Source: Loripinus fragilis (taxonomy: Eukaryota > Mollusca > Bivalvia > Lucinida > Lucinidae). Taken from it: a stretch of 64,000 nt of DNA. The notes under the pieces are model-generated. The model was given only the letters and a program-made list of their open reading frames with translations. It ran no database searches and had not been told where the DNA came from. The position numbers and the translations under genes were made by a program. Positions 31,392-40,999 of this stretch are shown piece after piece (position 1 is the first letter of the stretch; each line of letters begins with the position of its first letter). The DNA is taken from positions 33,453,601 to 33,517,600 of the forward strand of contig OZ026521.1 in assembly GCA_964019695.1 (NCBI GenBank), given 5' to 3'.

Positions 31392-31537
31392 GCACCCTTA
31401 CCCCTCTAAGCACCAACCCATTCCTTTTTTAACTCAAAAGGGAATTAAGGGATTAGATACATCAATGTTTTTGAATCATCTAGGACTGAGCCTCAAATGC
31501 ATTACAACATCCAAAGGATTATTTTAGCCTTTCTACT

Positions 31538-31759
31538 GTCGTGCCAACCAAAAGTAACAGTGACGAAATATTTTGTTTATAACTGTTAAGCAAAACATTA
31601 ACTTGTACAATCCACTTGAGCTAGCGCGAATCAAGAGACCACTTGTGTATTAATCCTATCCTGCAGATAGGATTAATAACTGAGTGATCTATCGATTCTA
31701 AGTCCCTAATAACTTTGTAAACAAAACATGATGTTACTGTCACTCTTGGCTGGCAGGAC
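31538..31759. repeat. 222-bp inverted-repeat element
   Basis: GTCGTGCCAACCAAAAGTAA and the complement of TTACTGTCACTCTTGGCTGG form arms of about 27 bases. A central hairpin TTAATCCTATC-CTGCA-GATAGGATTAA is perfect. No matching flank duplication was found. Confidence 0.75.
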
Positions 31760-31838
31760 AATAATATAAGTACTCAATCATGGCATTTTTCTTAGGGCCC
31801 TGTGTGAATGAATATGGTAATGGTTTCATAAGGCATAC

Positions 31839-31996
31839 CTTTTCCATTGCAGACAAGACCCTTTTAATTTTCATCCTTTCTAGAACCACATGGGATAAAC
31901 CATAGTCACTCAGCTGGGACCCTCTCTTGTCTAGTGGGTGGGGATTATCATTATTCAATCCAGTTTCTTCCACTACTGCTGGAAAACTCTCATCAC
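31839..31996 (-). CDS. C8orf48-like protein, exon 5
   Basis: Encodes residues 347-399, from GDESFPAVVEETGLN through the helix LSDYGLSHVVLERMKIKRVL to SAMEK. Minus-strand acceptor TTTCCACCAG, donor GTATGC. It completes a Gly codon split 1+2 with exon 4 and ends in phase 0. Confidence 0.85.
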
Positions 31997-32267
31997 CTGG
32001 TGGAAAATTAAGCATTTACAAATAAGATGAAATATAGGGATCAGACATGCTTTTTCAAACATTAACCCTTGTCCCCTGACTATTTTTTTGTCCTGAAGAT
32101 GTTGTCATTTTTTTAAGACTTTGGCATTTTTTCAAGCCCATTTCAGACCAGATTTAATTATGAAAGCAAACTTTATGAACACTGATCAGTCTGATCTGTG
32201 TCCAAATTGTTAGCAATGTTGGCTACCTAAGAAAATAAGCAGATAAGAGAGCAGACAACAAAGGCCT

Positions 32268-32458
32268 GCAGCCACATGTTCAAACTTCTTCTTGTGGACT
32301 CCGACTCAGCAAGTGTAAAACCTTTACCCACCAGACTCAGCAAGTGTAAAACCTTTACCCACCAGACTCCTCAAGTGTAAAACCTTTACCCACCAGACTG
32401 GTGGGTAAAGGTTTTACACTTGCTGAGTCCACAAGAAGAAGTTTGAACATGTGGCTGC
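32268..32458. repeat. Long near-perfect palindrome with 30-bp tandem units
   Basis: GCAGCCACATGTTCAAACTT at the left is matched by its complement at the right end. The left arm holds three tandem units containing CAAGTGTAAAACCTTTACCC and the right arm only one, so the arms are unequal. Lies in intron 4 of the C8orf48-like gene. Confidence 0.85.
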
Positions 32459-32459
32459 A

Positions 32460-32561
32460 AAGCCGGTGTCCTAGTTTATCTTGCCCCCTGGACAGCTTGA
32501 CCCCCAGGGGCAAGCCAAACGTGGTTGGCTTGCCCCTGGGGGTCAAGCTGTCCCAGCCGGC
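32460..32561. repeat. Second adjacent palindrome, 29-bp perfect arms
   Basis: GGACAGCTTGACCCCCAGGG and nine further bases (32490-32518) are an exact inverted match to 32525-32553, with a 6-base loop. GCCGG lies outside both arms. It is GC-rich, unlike its surroundings. Confidence 0.88.
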
Positions 32562-32837
32562 TTCAGAGGGACCCAGTAAATGTTAATGCATCTGAAAAAA
32601 GCATGTGTGATCGTTATTCTTGCATTTTTACCTCATTTAAGTCAAATCAGACATTAACCACAAGCAAAACCTTCAATTAGTTGCTTTTCTTCCGTTGGAT
32701 CTCTCAAAATGAAAAAGCATTGGCTTACAAACTTTTGAATGTCACATCATTATGGCAGGTAATGTCTTGGTGAACAAACCATAAAGTGATCATTCCAGAC
32801 TTAAGAGAATCATTCTAAAAAGTCTGTCACATCAGGA

Positions 32838-32992
32838 TGGGTCTACCTGGGTTGAACCAATACTAAGCAGCAGATAAAGTGTCTTGTGTCCTTTCAAACT
32901 GTCTTGCTAAAGAACACAACACAGTGACTCTGCTGGTGGTGAGACTCAAACACAAGTCAAACACTCTACCAGCTGAGCCAATGCCCTCCGCA
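32838..32992 (-). mobile_element. tRNA-derived SINE copy
   Basis: In reverse: ACCTGGGTTGAACCAATACT, AGATAAAGTGTCTTG, GAACACAACACAGTGACTC, GTGAGACTCAAACAC, CTACCAGCTGAGCCAATGCC (degenerate B and A boxes). It contains a short internal duplication around the GTGTCTTG segment. Confidence 0.8.
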
Positions 32993-33629
32993 CCATACAG
33001 CATGAGAAATTCATGTTATGAAAACAATTTTGGTTGTTCAAAATAAAGTCTTCAAACAGTTTTACATAAAGGCACTAATGCAAGAATATACAATTACAAA
33101 TAAAACAGAATAAAGATTACCACCATCACCAGATTACTACCACTACAGCATCATTATATCTGTAGATATAATGTTTATTATTACATGTTTTAGTCGTCTA
33201 TTTTGCTGAATTGTTATTGTGTTAATAGCATGGTTTCTATGATGTTTTTATCATTTGGTCCTATGTTGTGCATCTGAGGTCTGAATCTATAGTAAGAGTT
33301 GGTGGAGGAGTTCTGAATGGTGTAGCCTTATGAATATGTTATTAGGGCTTGTCCAATTTTTACGTGAAAAAATGGGATGAGGTATATCTAAATTCTGTTG
33401 CATGAAGTATTGTTACAATGCCATTAAATTGCCTGCTCACCTGCTTTCAATGATGAAATTATCAGTGCATGGTGAATTATGATGTTAAAATTGTCACAAA
33501 CATCAAGGCCTATTTGAGCAACCATACATTTGAACCAGTGAGATGTTCTATTGTGGATATTTGTTAAGAAATTTTGAATCTCTTGACTGAATTTTCTCAT
33601 AACCTTTCACCCCCTAACACCAGGACTTT
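32993..33629. other. Intron 4 sequence, nothing recognised
   Basis: AT-rich, no open frame, no repeat partner seen within the window. Confidence 0.4.
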
Positions 33630-33806
33630 AAGAGTGCGTAACGAAAAAACAATTTTCTTATTTCTCAACAAAAACATATGTTGTGGGTACTCAAAAGAAC
33701 CGTCTCAATGAGACGGTTCTTTTGAGCACCCAAATCATATGTTAAAACTGATGGTTAAGAAAATATTAACAGTCTTACGCTAAAAATTTTTGTTTATCTA
33801 AACCTG
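33630..33806. repeat. MITE family K, copy 4
   Basis: Well preserved: GAGTGCGTAACGAAAAAACA, AACATATGTTGTGGGTACTC, the CCGTCTCAATGAGACGG palindrome and AAAATTTTTGTTTATCTAAA. It ends about 40 bases from the exon 4 donor. Confidence 0.85.
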
Positions 33807-33846
33807 TGTAACCCCTATCCTCCCTTACTTCTTTAGTCCTGCTTAC

Positions 33847-33912
33847 CCTTCCTTTGTCTTCTCAAGAGCTTAATCTTCTTCTTACAATAGTGAGTTACAT
33901 GTACATCCTCAT
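33847..33912 (-). CDS. C8orf48-like protein, exon 4
   Basis: A 66-base exon encoding DEDVHVTHYCKKKIKLLRRQ and RK (residues 325-346) before the split Gly codon. Minus-strand acceptor ATAATTTCAG, donor GTAAGC. Basic helix with one Cys; its position and composition correspond to a basic CxIKINL-type segment I recall in C8orf48. Confidence 0.8.
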
Positions 33913-34034
33913 CTGAAATTATAGAAACATGGAAAGTATCAACTTTTTGTTGCAAAAATAGATTTAATCCATTTAAGCCAAATGAAATTACCCACTCTTA
34001 TTAATTGGAACAATCCATTGGCGTTTTGAGAGTC

Positions 34035-34200
34035 AATGGGTGGTATTTTTCATTTTTATTCAAATTTTGATAGAACACTAAGCAAACAGTGAAGGCCCTG
34101 ATAAGATGCGGCATCTGGTCGGTTCTGTACTGTTTGTCCATTTACCACAAAAAGGACACTTTTCTAAGGCTTATATGGGATAAGTTAAAGACTTGTGTCA
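34035..34200. repeat. MITE family P, copy 1
   Basis: AATGGGTGGTATTTTTCATT, AAACAGTGAAGGCCCTGATA, GATGCGGCATCTGGTC, ending near GGACACTTTTC. Shared with 45305-45460. Confidence 0.6.
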
Positions 34201-34631
34201 CAAGAATAACAAATTAAAGTGTATCCTGTATAACAGCTGAAAATGAACATAATAAAAAAACCTGTGCATTTTTTTCAGTACCTAAAGAAGAAGGTTCTTT
34301 TCTGTAAAAAATATTTAGAGTGAATACTCTTTGAAAATAAAACAAACTTATGCATGTGGTTCATTATAAAATGCTGGAAATATCTAAACTACAGGCTAGA
34401 ATACACTTTAACGGTCTCTATTGACTTTGGCTAGGTTTCATGGATGAGTCTGCCTCTAAATATTTTAAGACTGTAGCTGTAAACGTGTTTAACATACTTG
34501 CTTCTAATGTTGTGGGGGTGTGGGGCCTCCCATTATTTATAGAATGTTGGAATCAATTTTAAACTGGAGACCGGTAAAGTGCAGTTGTCCCAAACCACTT
34601 TTAAAATTAAATGTCTGACAATAATACTTAC

Positions 34632-34773
34632 CTTTCACTTCATCAAGAGACAGTAACTCCTTCTTGACTGGCTTTTTAGAGTGATCTTTCTTCTTCAATC
34701 TATTTATGGTTTGTTCAAAAAAATCTTTCTGAGCAACCTCTGTTTGCAGTTGAATCTCTGTCTCTCTCTCAAT
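34632..34773 (-). CDS. C8orf48-like protein, exon 3
   Basis: Encodes residues 278-324: IERETEIQLQTEVAQKDFFE, then QTINRLKKKDHSKKPVKKEL and LSLDEVK. Minus-strand acceptor TTTTTAG, donor GTAAGT. Starts in phase 0 and leaves one base for exon 4. Highly charged helix, likely coiled coil, followed by a Lys-rich stretch. Confidence 0.85.
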
Positions 34774-34944
34774 CTAAAAATAAACATAATACACACATAA
34801 ATAACAGGCCTCATTTTAACTAAGATTTACCATGACTGAAAAGCACACTTTTGCAGCTTACAACTATGCAACTACCAATTGAGCATTCTGTGATGCTAAA
34901 ACCTCACAAGATAAGCTGTCAATAACATTAAATCCTCATCCAGG

Positions 34945-35174
34945 TGTAAACCCTTTGTACACGAAAAACCCATAAACGGGTACATTTACAAACAGTGAAG
35001 ACCCAGATGAGAATGCGGCATTCCATCAGGGTCTACACTGTTTGTTAAGGTAAAAAAGTTATTCAGGCAAAATAATACAATATTTAAAAAATATAATATA
35101 TAACCTGACATCCCTAGATATATATTTATTGTATCAAACCAGTAGGAAGAATCCATTAGTATACAAAGGGTTAA
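34945..35174 (-). repeat. MITE family L, copy 2 (inverted)
   Basis: GTAAACCCTTTGTACACG to ATACAAAGGGTTAA, with ACAAACAGTGAAGACCCAGA and ACCTGACATCCCTAGATATA in the reverse order of 19848-20099. Confidence 0.82.
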
Positions 35175-35434
35175 CACATGTTCATTTCATCATGCTGCTT
35201 TTACTTATACAAAAATTGAGAAGTTTTTGGAGAAAAAAAGGTTATGAATGATGTAAAATCTCTATTCCATTCTATATATATGTTGTTGGTACATGTTGGA
35301 ATCTCTTCTATTTTGTTTGTTAAAATTTGTTTATTTTGGACAATAAACAGATTTCTATATGTTTTGTACCATTAATATTCTAGCTTTAAGGATTGACTAT
35401 TTGTGGCAGATGAATTTTGCTCACTTATTAGTGT

Positions 35435-35605
35435 ACAGTAAAACCTTTTTGCCACTCAAAAATAGACAGAATAAAGATCTTAATGACAAATGGTAGCTTA
35501 ATGAAGGTCGAAGGTATTGCAGAATGCTCCATTCTGCAATACTTTTGACCTGCATTAATCGATGTCTTTTTGAGAGTGGTTGTTTTACATAAGTTTTACT
35601 GTATT
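35435..35605. repeat. MITE family E, copy 2
   Basis: AGTAAAACCTTTTTGCCACT to ACATAAGTTTTACTGTAT, centre GGTATTGCAGAATGCTCC. It lies 28 bases past the exon 2 donor. Confidence 0.8.
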
Positions 35606-35633
35606 GAATGAGTATTTATGGTAAATACAGTAC

Positions 35634-35742
35634 CTCAGCAGGATCAACAAAGTGCACTTGGGAACTGATCTCTGTTGGTTCAAAAGTATAACTGTAGTCA
35701 TCTTCTGTGTAGGAATCTTCATCTGTCAGTCGAGGAGACATA
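35634..35742 (-). CDS. C8orf48-like protein, exon 2
   Basis: Encodes MSPRLTDEDSYTEDDYSYTF, then EPTEISSQVHFVDPAE (residues 242-277) after completing the Ser codon split 2+1 with exon 1. Minus-strand acceptor TTATATAG, donor GTACTG. Acidic, with SYTEDDYSYTF echoing the YTDTF repeats of exon 1. Confidence 0.83.
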
Positions 35743-35949
35743 CTATATAATAAAGAAATCATTGGAATTGCAATAGTCTCCATGAAAAGTGTTCATGTTT
35801 CACTTAAATGATTACGAAAAATGTTTTAAATTTCAAATACATCTCTTCTAATCCTTCATATTGTATATTATCAAATTGAAAATTGTTCATAATCAAAAAT
35901 CATTAATGAAATAAATATGTTTAAACCAAGCACATCTCTTTCTGTTCCC

Positions 35950-36110
35950 AAATATAATGTTAGTTACTGATATCTGGGCTGGAATTTAGAAAATACTTGT
36001 CAGAATACCTGCAGCAAACAGGAAAGACTCTGTGTCTGTGCTGTTTGCCCAGAGGTTTTGGTAGGCAACTAGTGTTCCAAATTTTAGAACATCTTCTGTA
36101 ACGTTATTCT
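35950..36110. repeat. MITE family G, diverged copy
   Basis: TATCTGGGCTGGAATTTAGA, GCAAACAGGAAAGACTCTGT, CAACTAGTGTTCC and TTTTAGAACATCTTCTGTAA follow the order of the copies at 38332-38707. Confidence 0.65.
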
Positions 36111-36399
36111 CAATCATTGAAATAGGATTTGAGCTGACTTCCATTTTTCATGAAGTGACTGGTTTTGAAAGAAAATTTGCTAGGAACATTTTCCCACCTC
36201 TTTAAATACTGACTCCCTGGTCCCAACAGAATGGTCAAGATTGCCACTTTGTGTCTATCACAAAACTGTGACAAAAGTCAGACAAAGGTGTTACTGTCAA
36301 ATAATCAATAGGCATCACCTAAAGAACTGTCAGAAGTGAATCAAATTCCAAACTTTTGTTGAAGGTTTGGTAGAAGTTTGTTGAGGCAATTTTCAAATA

Positions 36400-36600
36400 A
36401 TTTGTTTGTTTGTTTGCTTTGATTCTTTACGTCCCAGTCAACAATTTTTCAGTCATGTTGGGACGAGTCTTCCTGGGTTGAACTACTACTAAGCAGAGAA
36501 TAACATGTCTTGCTCAAGGACACAAAACACTGTGTCAGTGTAGGTGAGGCTCGAATTCACAACCCTTCAATCTCAAGTCAAGCACTCTACCACTAAGCAA
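36400..36600 (-). mobile_element. tRNA-derived SINE copy
   Basis: In reverse: TTTGATTCTTTACGTCCCAG, CAACAATTTTTCAGTCATGT, GAGTCTTCCTGGGTTGAACT, TGTCTTGCTCAAGGACACA, AGGCTCGAATTCACAACCC and CTCTACCACTAAGC (B box and A box on the minus strand). Confidence 0.85.
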
Positions 36601-36692
36601 TTTGCTAGGATTGTTATCAGAAATAAGGATTTGTAAATGATACTTGCAGATCATGTTGGAAGTCACAATGAATTACTGTGTTAAATCTTTTT

Positions 36693-37057
36693 ATCAGTTA
36701 CCTCGCATATTTACTGCGTCGTTGCACATTGCCTGATAAACATTGTCTATCTCACGCATGTGCCTTTATCAGGTCATGATGACTTGCACTTTTTGAATGA
36801 CGTTGCCAATGACGCTGAATCAACACAAAAATCGAAAATAACGTCATTATCTCTAGTTTGAAGAGTGAAACAATGGGTAAACTGATCAATAGAATATCAG
36901 GTAACTGAGGTTTGTGTCTTTTGATATCAAGTTTACCAAGCTCGGCTTTGAGAACGCATGATGAATCCCTTGGCAAGCCTCCCGATGTCAACAAGCATTC
37001 TCAAAGCCTTGCCTGGTAAACTTGATATCAAAAGACACTCACCTATTATTCTCTTTA
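36693..37057. repeat. Family Q element, copy 2
   Basis: ATCAGTTACCTCGCATATTT to ACCTATTATTCTC, with the hairpin GATATCAAGTTTACCAAGCT and complement and AATGACG motifs; about 80-90% alike by eye to 15420-15776. Confidence 0.82.
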
Positions 37058-37064
37058 TCCACTG

Positions 37065-37513
37065 GTGACTCCTAAATGTATACTTTGGCAAACAGTGAAG
37101 ACCCTATTGAAATGCCGCATAATGCGGCATTTCATCAGGGTCTACACTGTATGCTAAGGCGAAAATGAACATCAGAGAAAAAAATGCAGTATTTTTTTGA
37201 AAATTATTACCTGTGACCCCTCAATATATACAATGGACCTTCCTAAGTTTATTAATTTGTTTGTTTGTTTGATTTGATTCTTTACGTCCCAGTCAACCAT
37301 CTTTCAGTTACGTCCTGGGTTGAACCAGTACTAAGCTAGGATTAATGTGTCGTGCTCAAGGACACAACGCAGTGATGCAGGTGAGGCTCGAACCCGCGGC
37401 CCTTCTGTCTCGAGTCAAGCACTCTACCACTGAGCCACTGTAACCCCTAAGTTTATTGAATCAATCCAGAAATTGACCAGAAGGAAGAATCCACTAGTAT
37501 ATAAATGGTTAAA
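37065..37513. repeat. MITE family L copy 3, split by a SINE
   Basis: AAACAGTGAAGACCCTATTG, ATGCCGCATAATGCGGCAT and CCTGTGACCCCTCAATATAT lie before the SINE; GAAGGAATCC-type sequence (GGAAGAATCCACTAGTATAT) and AATGGTTAA lie after it. Confidence 0.75.
37254..37445 (-). mobile_element. tRNA-derived SINE with 12-bp target duplication, nested in MITE L
   Basis: CCTAAGTTTATT occurs at 37242-37253 and 37446-37457. Read on the minus strand the head has GTGGCTCAGTGGTAGAGTGC (A box) and GCGGGTTCGAGCC (B box), then GTGTCCTTGAGCACGACACA and the GACGTAAAGAATCAAATCAA tail. Confidence 0.92.
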
Positions 37514-37551
37514 TTGTGGGAGTGCAATAGTAAAATGGGTATAATACTTAC

Positions 37552-38273
37552 GATCTCTCTCCTAAAGATACACTAAATTCAGAACTGCGACTATATGTAT
37601 CTTTAGATTTATCTCTGTCCCTTGTATAACTGCTATAAGACGAGAGCTGGGAGTCAGCTGGAGTGTATGACCGCGTCACAGTTCTATCAAATTCACTTCT
37701 TGAATAGTCATCCTCATCAGTCTCTTCACCAGTTTCAAACGTGTCAGTGTAGGTCCCCGGGGGGTGAGTGTCCGAATAAGTACTATCAACGGCTGTCTCT
37801 GATGCTAAGGTATCAATAGCTGTGTCTATAACTGTGTCCACAGCTTCAGTTATATGTGTATCAATTTCAATTACGGTGTCAATAGCTTCTGTGGCATGAG
37901 TATCTGCCTCAATCACTGTATCGATAACCTCGGTACCTGGCCCTGAATAAACTGTATCAATCTGTTCTGACACCTTGTTATTTCCTCGACCCACGGCAGA
38001 AATAACAGTTCTAATGTCAGAAGCACCGTTACCCGAGGTAGACTTACTAACTCCACTACCGTTGACAAAGGTATCACTATAAGAGTCTTGAGAATCACTG
38101 ACAAATGTGTCTGTGTAAATATGGCTTTGTGACGGCTCCTCAAATGTATCCGTGTACACATATCTCTCTGAAGCAGAATCTCCCAGACTTCTGGCAGATT
38201 TTGGCGTTCTAGGACTTCTTTTCGCCTCCGATACTTCAGGAATATTCCACTTCACTGATCCCTTCTTTGCCAT
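37552..38273 (-). CDS. C8orf48-like protein, exon 1 (start); 8-exon gene, 492 residues
   Basis: First coding exon of a gene of eight exons running to 9684 on the minus strand. The exon lengths (722, 109, 142, 66, 158, 47, 118, 117) sum to 1479 bases, 492 residues plus stop, with every splice phase consistent. The ATG at 38273 has an in-frame TAG three codons upstream; the donor is GTAAGT. Residues 1-240 are Ser/Thr/Asp-rich and probably disordered. A basic SPRTP motif lies near residue 20. Y-[TS]-D-T-[FH] occurs at 40, 53, 65, 166 and 175, and [IV]-D-T-[VL] at 105, 117, 131, 145 and 153. No signal peptide or membrane segment. The C-terminal half (exons 4-8, CPTC motif and following helix) resembles vertebrate C8orf48, a protein of unknown function; this assignment is from memory and tentative, so no symbol is given. 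Confidence 0.85.
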
Positions 38274-38331
38274 TTTATCCTACTTTTATGCATCTCCCAA
38301 CCTTAAATAGAGAACAAGCATATGATAAATT

Positions 38332-38707
38332 TTATGTTCTAAAATTCGAACACTTGTCTTTTCTCTTTCTGTTCTCAAATAAAATTTTGGTTTTCAGAGC
38401 TGTAAATCACAAAATGTTTGTCAGAATAGCAAACAGGTAAGACCCTGATCAGACTGCTTCTTCAGAAGCAGTCTGATCTGGGTCTGTCTTGTTTGTCTAG
38501 GCTTTTTGCAGGCAAATAGTGTTCAGAATTTTAGAACATTTACCGTTATATGGGCTGGAATTCATAAATTGCTTGTCAGAATAGAAAACAGGGAAGACCC
38601 TGATCAGACTGCATCTTCAGAAGCAGTCTGATCGGGGTCTGCCCTGTTTGTCTAAGTTTGTTTTGCAGGCAACTAGCGTTCAGAATTTTAGAATATTTAC
38701 CGTTATA
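38332..38707. repeat. Two tandem MITE family G copies upstream of exon 1
   Basis: Copy one (38332-38550) and copy two (38551-38707) share TTGTCAGAATAGAAAACAGG-type sequence, ACCCTGATCAGACTGC with its palindromic partner, and end TTTAGAACATTTACCGTTAT and TTTAGAATATTTACCGTTAT. They start about 60 bases upstream of the ATG, where a promoter or 5' UTR would be expected. Confidence 0.8.
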
Positions 38708-39104
38708 TGTCACTATTGGCACATATTTGCAAATTCTCACTCTTTTGACAGCTCTTAATGCCCCCTCCCAGTCCCCCTGGTGGTCAGGGCCAAGGCCAAA
38801 ATTAAAAAGACACATCCAAATTGTGTCAGCAAGACACCAAGGTTAGGCATTTGAGATTCTACTGCATTACAGTATGGCAAGCAGACAGACACACATAAAC
38901 ATGTACAGATGCACACAAACATTAAAGAAAAACAGTAGAGACCTTAACAAACTCTTCATCAAAAATCAATATTGTCTGGAACCCTCTGTCTTTATCAGAA
39001 AGCAGACGCAGTACATGTATATTGTTGTTTTACTCTTATTGGAAATAAAAACAGCAAATGTTTTATGTCAATATTAAGCAACTTTATTCATAGGTATAGA
39101 TAAA
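38708..39104. other. Upstream of the C8orf48-like gene, nothing recognised
   Basis: No open frame of note and no convincing TATA box; a promoter cannot be placed. Confidence 0.35.
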
Positions 39105-39149
39105 CAAAATTTTTGAACGTAAAATCTTAAATTTCAAATATTTTCTAAT

Positions 39150-39245
39150 CCCTCAGTTTGAACATATGTTTTGGGTGATTCAAAAGAACCCTCTCTTTTA
39201 GACGTTTTTTTGAGTACCCACAACATATGTTTTGGTTGTTTTTTG
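39150..39245 (-). repeat. MITE family K, partial inverted copy
   Basis: AACATATGTTTTGGGTGATT, AAAAGAACCCTCTC and TGAGTACCCACAACATATGT; both outer ends are missing. Confidence 0.65.
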
Positions 39246-39271
39246 GAACGCAGCCTGATTATTTAATTTAA

Positions 39272-39475
39272 AGTTCATTACATTAGTAAAAATCATTGAA
39301 GTATCCCGCGTATAATGTTATGTAATGCCATTATTAAAATAAGAGATTGAAAAGGCCTGTTTATTTCATCTAAAGTTCATTCCAAGAACTGAGTAACATA
39401 GTTAAAATCATTGAAGTACTGTATCCTGTGTATAATGTTACGTAATGCCACTATTTAAATAAGAGATTGAAACCA
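39272..39475. repeat. Direct duplication of about 115-120 bp
   Basis: AAAATCATTGAAGTA, GTATAATGTTATGTAATGCC and AAATAAGAGATTGAAA appear twice in order (near 39288 and 39406). Confidence 0.75.
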
Positions 39476-40059
39476 TTTTCATGGGGCCAAAGCACTGCAC
39501 CACACGGGCGATATCAACACACTTCAAGTCTATCTGGGCCAGTGGACGATACCTGATACTTGCATCTGTAGCACATCTGCGCAAAAGGCTGAGGTAAAGG
39601 TTGTGGGAGTCTTTGGGGTGAGACAGGGGTAAGTGTGCTAGTTTGTACATGGGGAGCAGCGTTTGAGATGGGTTGGTGGTCGATTGGGGTGTTTCAGCAG
39701 ATACTTTAATAATACACACATTTCTCTCCGCGCCTGCATGTACTGACATGGTATCCTCCAAGGAACTAGAGGTTGACGTTACAACTAACGCGATGGCAAA
39801 GAACCCTCCGCGCCTGAAAACGGTTGGCATCATTCCTGCATAGTACATGATCGGTTCGATTTTTTTACGTCTGAAGGACGAATAAGGGCTGTTATGTACA
39901 TGCCATGTGTAAAATGCTCGTGCTCTGAGCTAAAACAGGCAAAACATCCACAAACTTTCTTCGTTTTGACATAAAACTGAAGAAATCCCGTACTGGGTTC
40001 GAAATTGGTTACGGTCCTCATCTCAGAGCAAAGCTTTTTTCAACATCGCGTTTGGCCAG

Positions 40060-40274
40060 TTTAGCAAGGTAATTCATTTCTACATGGAATAGCATTGCCG
40101 GATTTTTACATAGTTTGCTCATTCTTTTACAAAACATCAAAACAAGCGAGAGTACCTACCTTTGTTTGGCTTTTTTTTGTGACGATGCCACTAACGCGAA
40201 AGGTCCCGGATGTGACGAAGGAGCAAATTTACGTTGACGCGATTTCGCGGTAGTTCCGCTGATGCCCACCCGTG
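40060..40274. mobile_element. Right end of a diverged CACG-ended element
   Basis: CGGATTTTTACATAG, CCTACCTTTGTTTGGC, AATTTACGTTGACGCGATTT, GCGGTAGTTCC and the terminal CCACCCGTG parallel the right terminal repeat of 27799-29887 base by base with many substitutions. No matching left end was seen in the window, so the element is truncated or its left part has diverged beyond recognition. Confidence 0.7.
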
Positions 40275-40999
40275 CACCAGCTGCCTGTCAAAAACAACAC
40301 ATAAATAATCAAATTTATTATACACTGTAGTCATACCCATACGGCAATTTGGGTCTCGTCACCCACTCCAGTGTTATAGTAAAATACCATAAAATAAAGG
40401 CTGGCAAAAATGAGAACTTTCGAATATGTTTGCTTCGAGATTGCATCCTCTATTTAACAACCTCTGTGTTGTCTTGCCAAAACGGAGATAAAATCAGATT
40501 TTAAACGTGTTTTTACAGTTATATTAAAAAAATTGTCAATTACGGTTTAGTCATAGTTTTACGGTTTAGTCATTGATTTATTATCCAAGATGACAAAACC
40601 GTAATTAGTTATTTCGTGCCTAGAAATCAAACGTTAAAGTTGTCATCTAATTTTAAAGCTTAAAGATACAATGTGAATTTGATGAACAAAAATCAATCGG
40701 AACCAAAGCATTTTGGGGCGTTTATCTGTGATTAAATGAAGAAATTGAACATGATGAGAAAGTTACCTTAACACTGAAATAAGTGAGGAGACCCAAATTG
40801 CCATAGTGGTATGACCACAGTGTTATATTTACACAAGAAATATATTGAAACTCATTTGTCATATATTTAAGTCCGAAGCTGGAGCTAAAATGTTGTGTAA
40901 GATTTTCCCATAAGGGGTGGGTAAGGTGTGGGGAAGGGCTAGAGAAATTTTTGAATCCCATTCGGTCCGAACGTTGGCCGAAAAAATGTCTATATTAAA
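40275..40999. other. Intergenic, nothing recognised
   Basis: A short internal echo (GGTTTAGTCATAG and GGTTTAGTCATTG near 40545-40575) is the only structure seen. Confidence 0.4.

Larger units (their letters stand above)
32063..32588. repeat. MITE family F copy 2, split by two palindromes
   Basis: TTAACCCTTGTCCCCTGACT to AGAGCAGACAACAAAGG follows the order of 31154-31391, and AGAGGGACCCAGTAAATGTTAA resembles its right end. Between lie the palindromes at 32268-32561. Confidence 0.6.

Noticed and set aside
32355..32586. Opposed open frames with near-identical GKGFTL and TPRGKP peptides on both strands
   Set aside because: The similarity arises because the region is palindromic; neither frame has other support.
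6841..37445. tRNA genes at sequences with A and B boxes
   Set aside because: They lack paired acceptor stems and anticodon arms, are followed by a constant SINE body, and some have target duplications.
39438..40021. Two overlapping minus-strand frames (136 and 63 residues)
   Set aside because: No recognisable domain; they lie beside the diverged CACG-ended element and could be its interior, but nothing transposase-like is seen.
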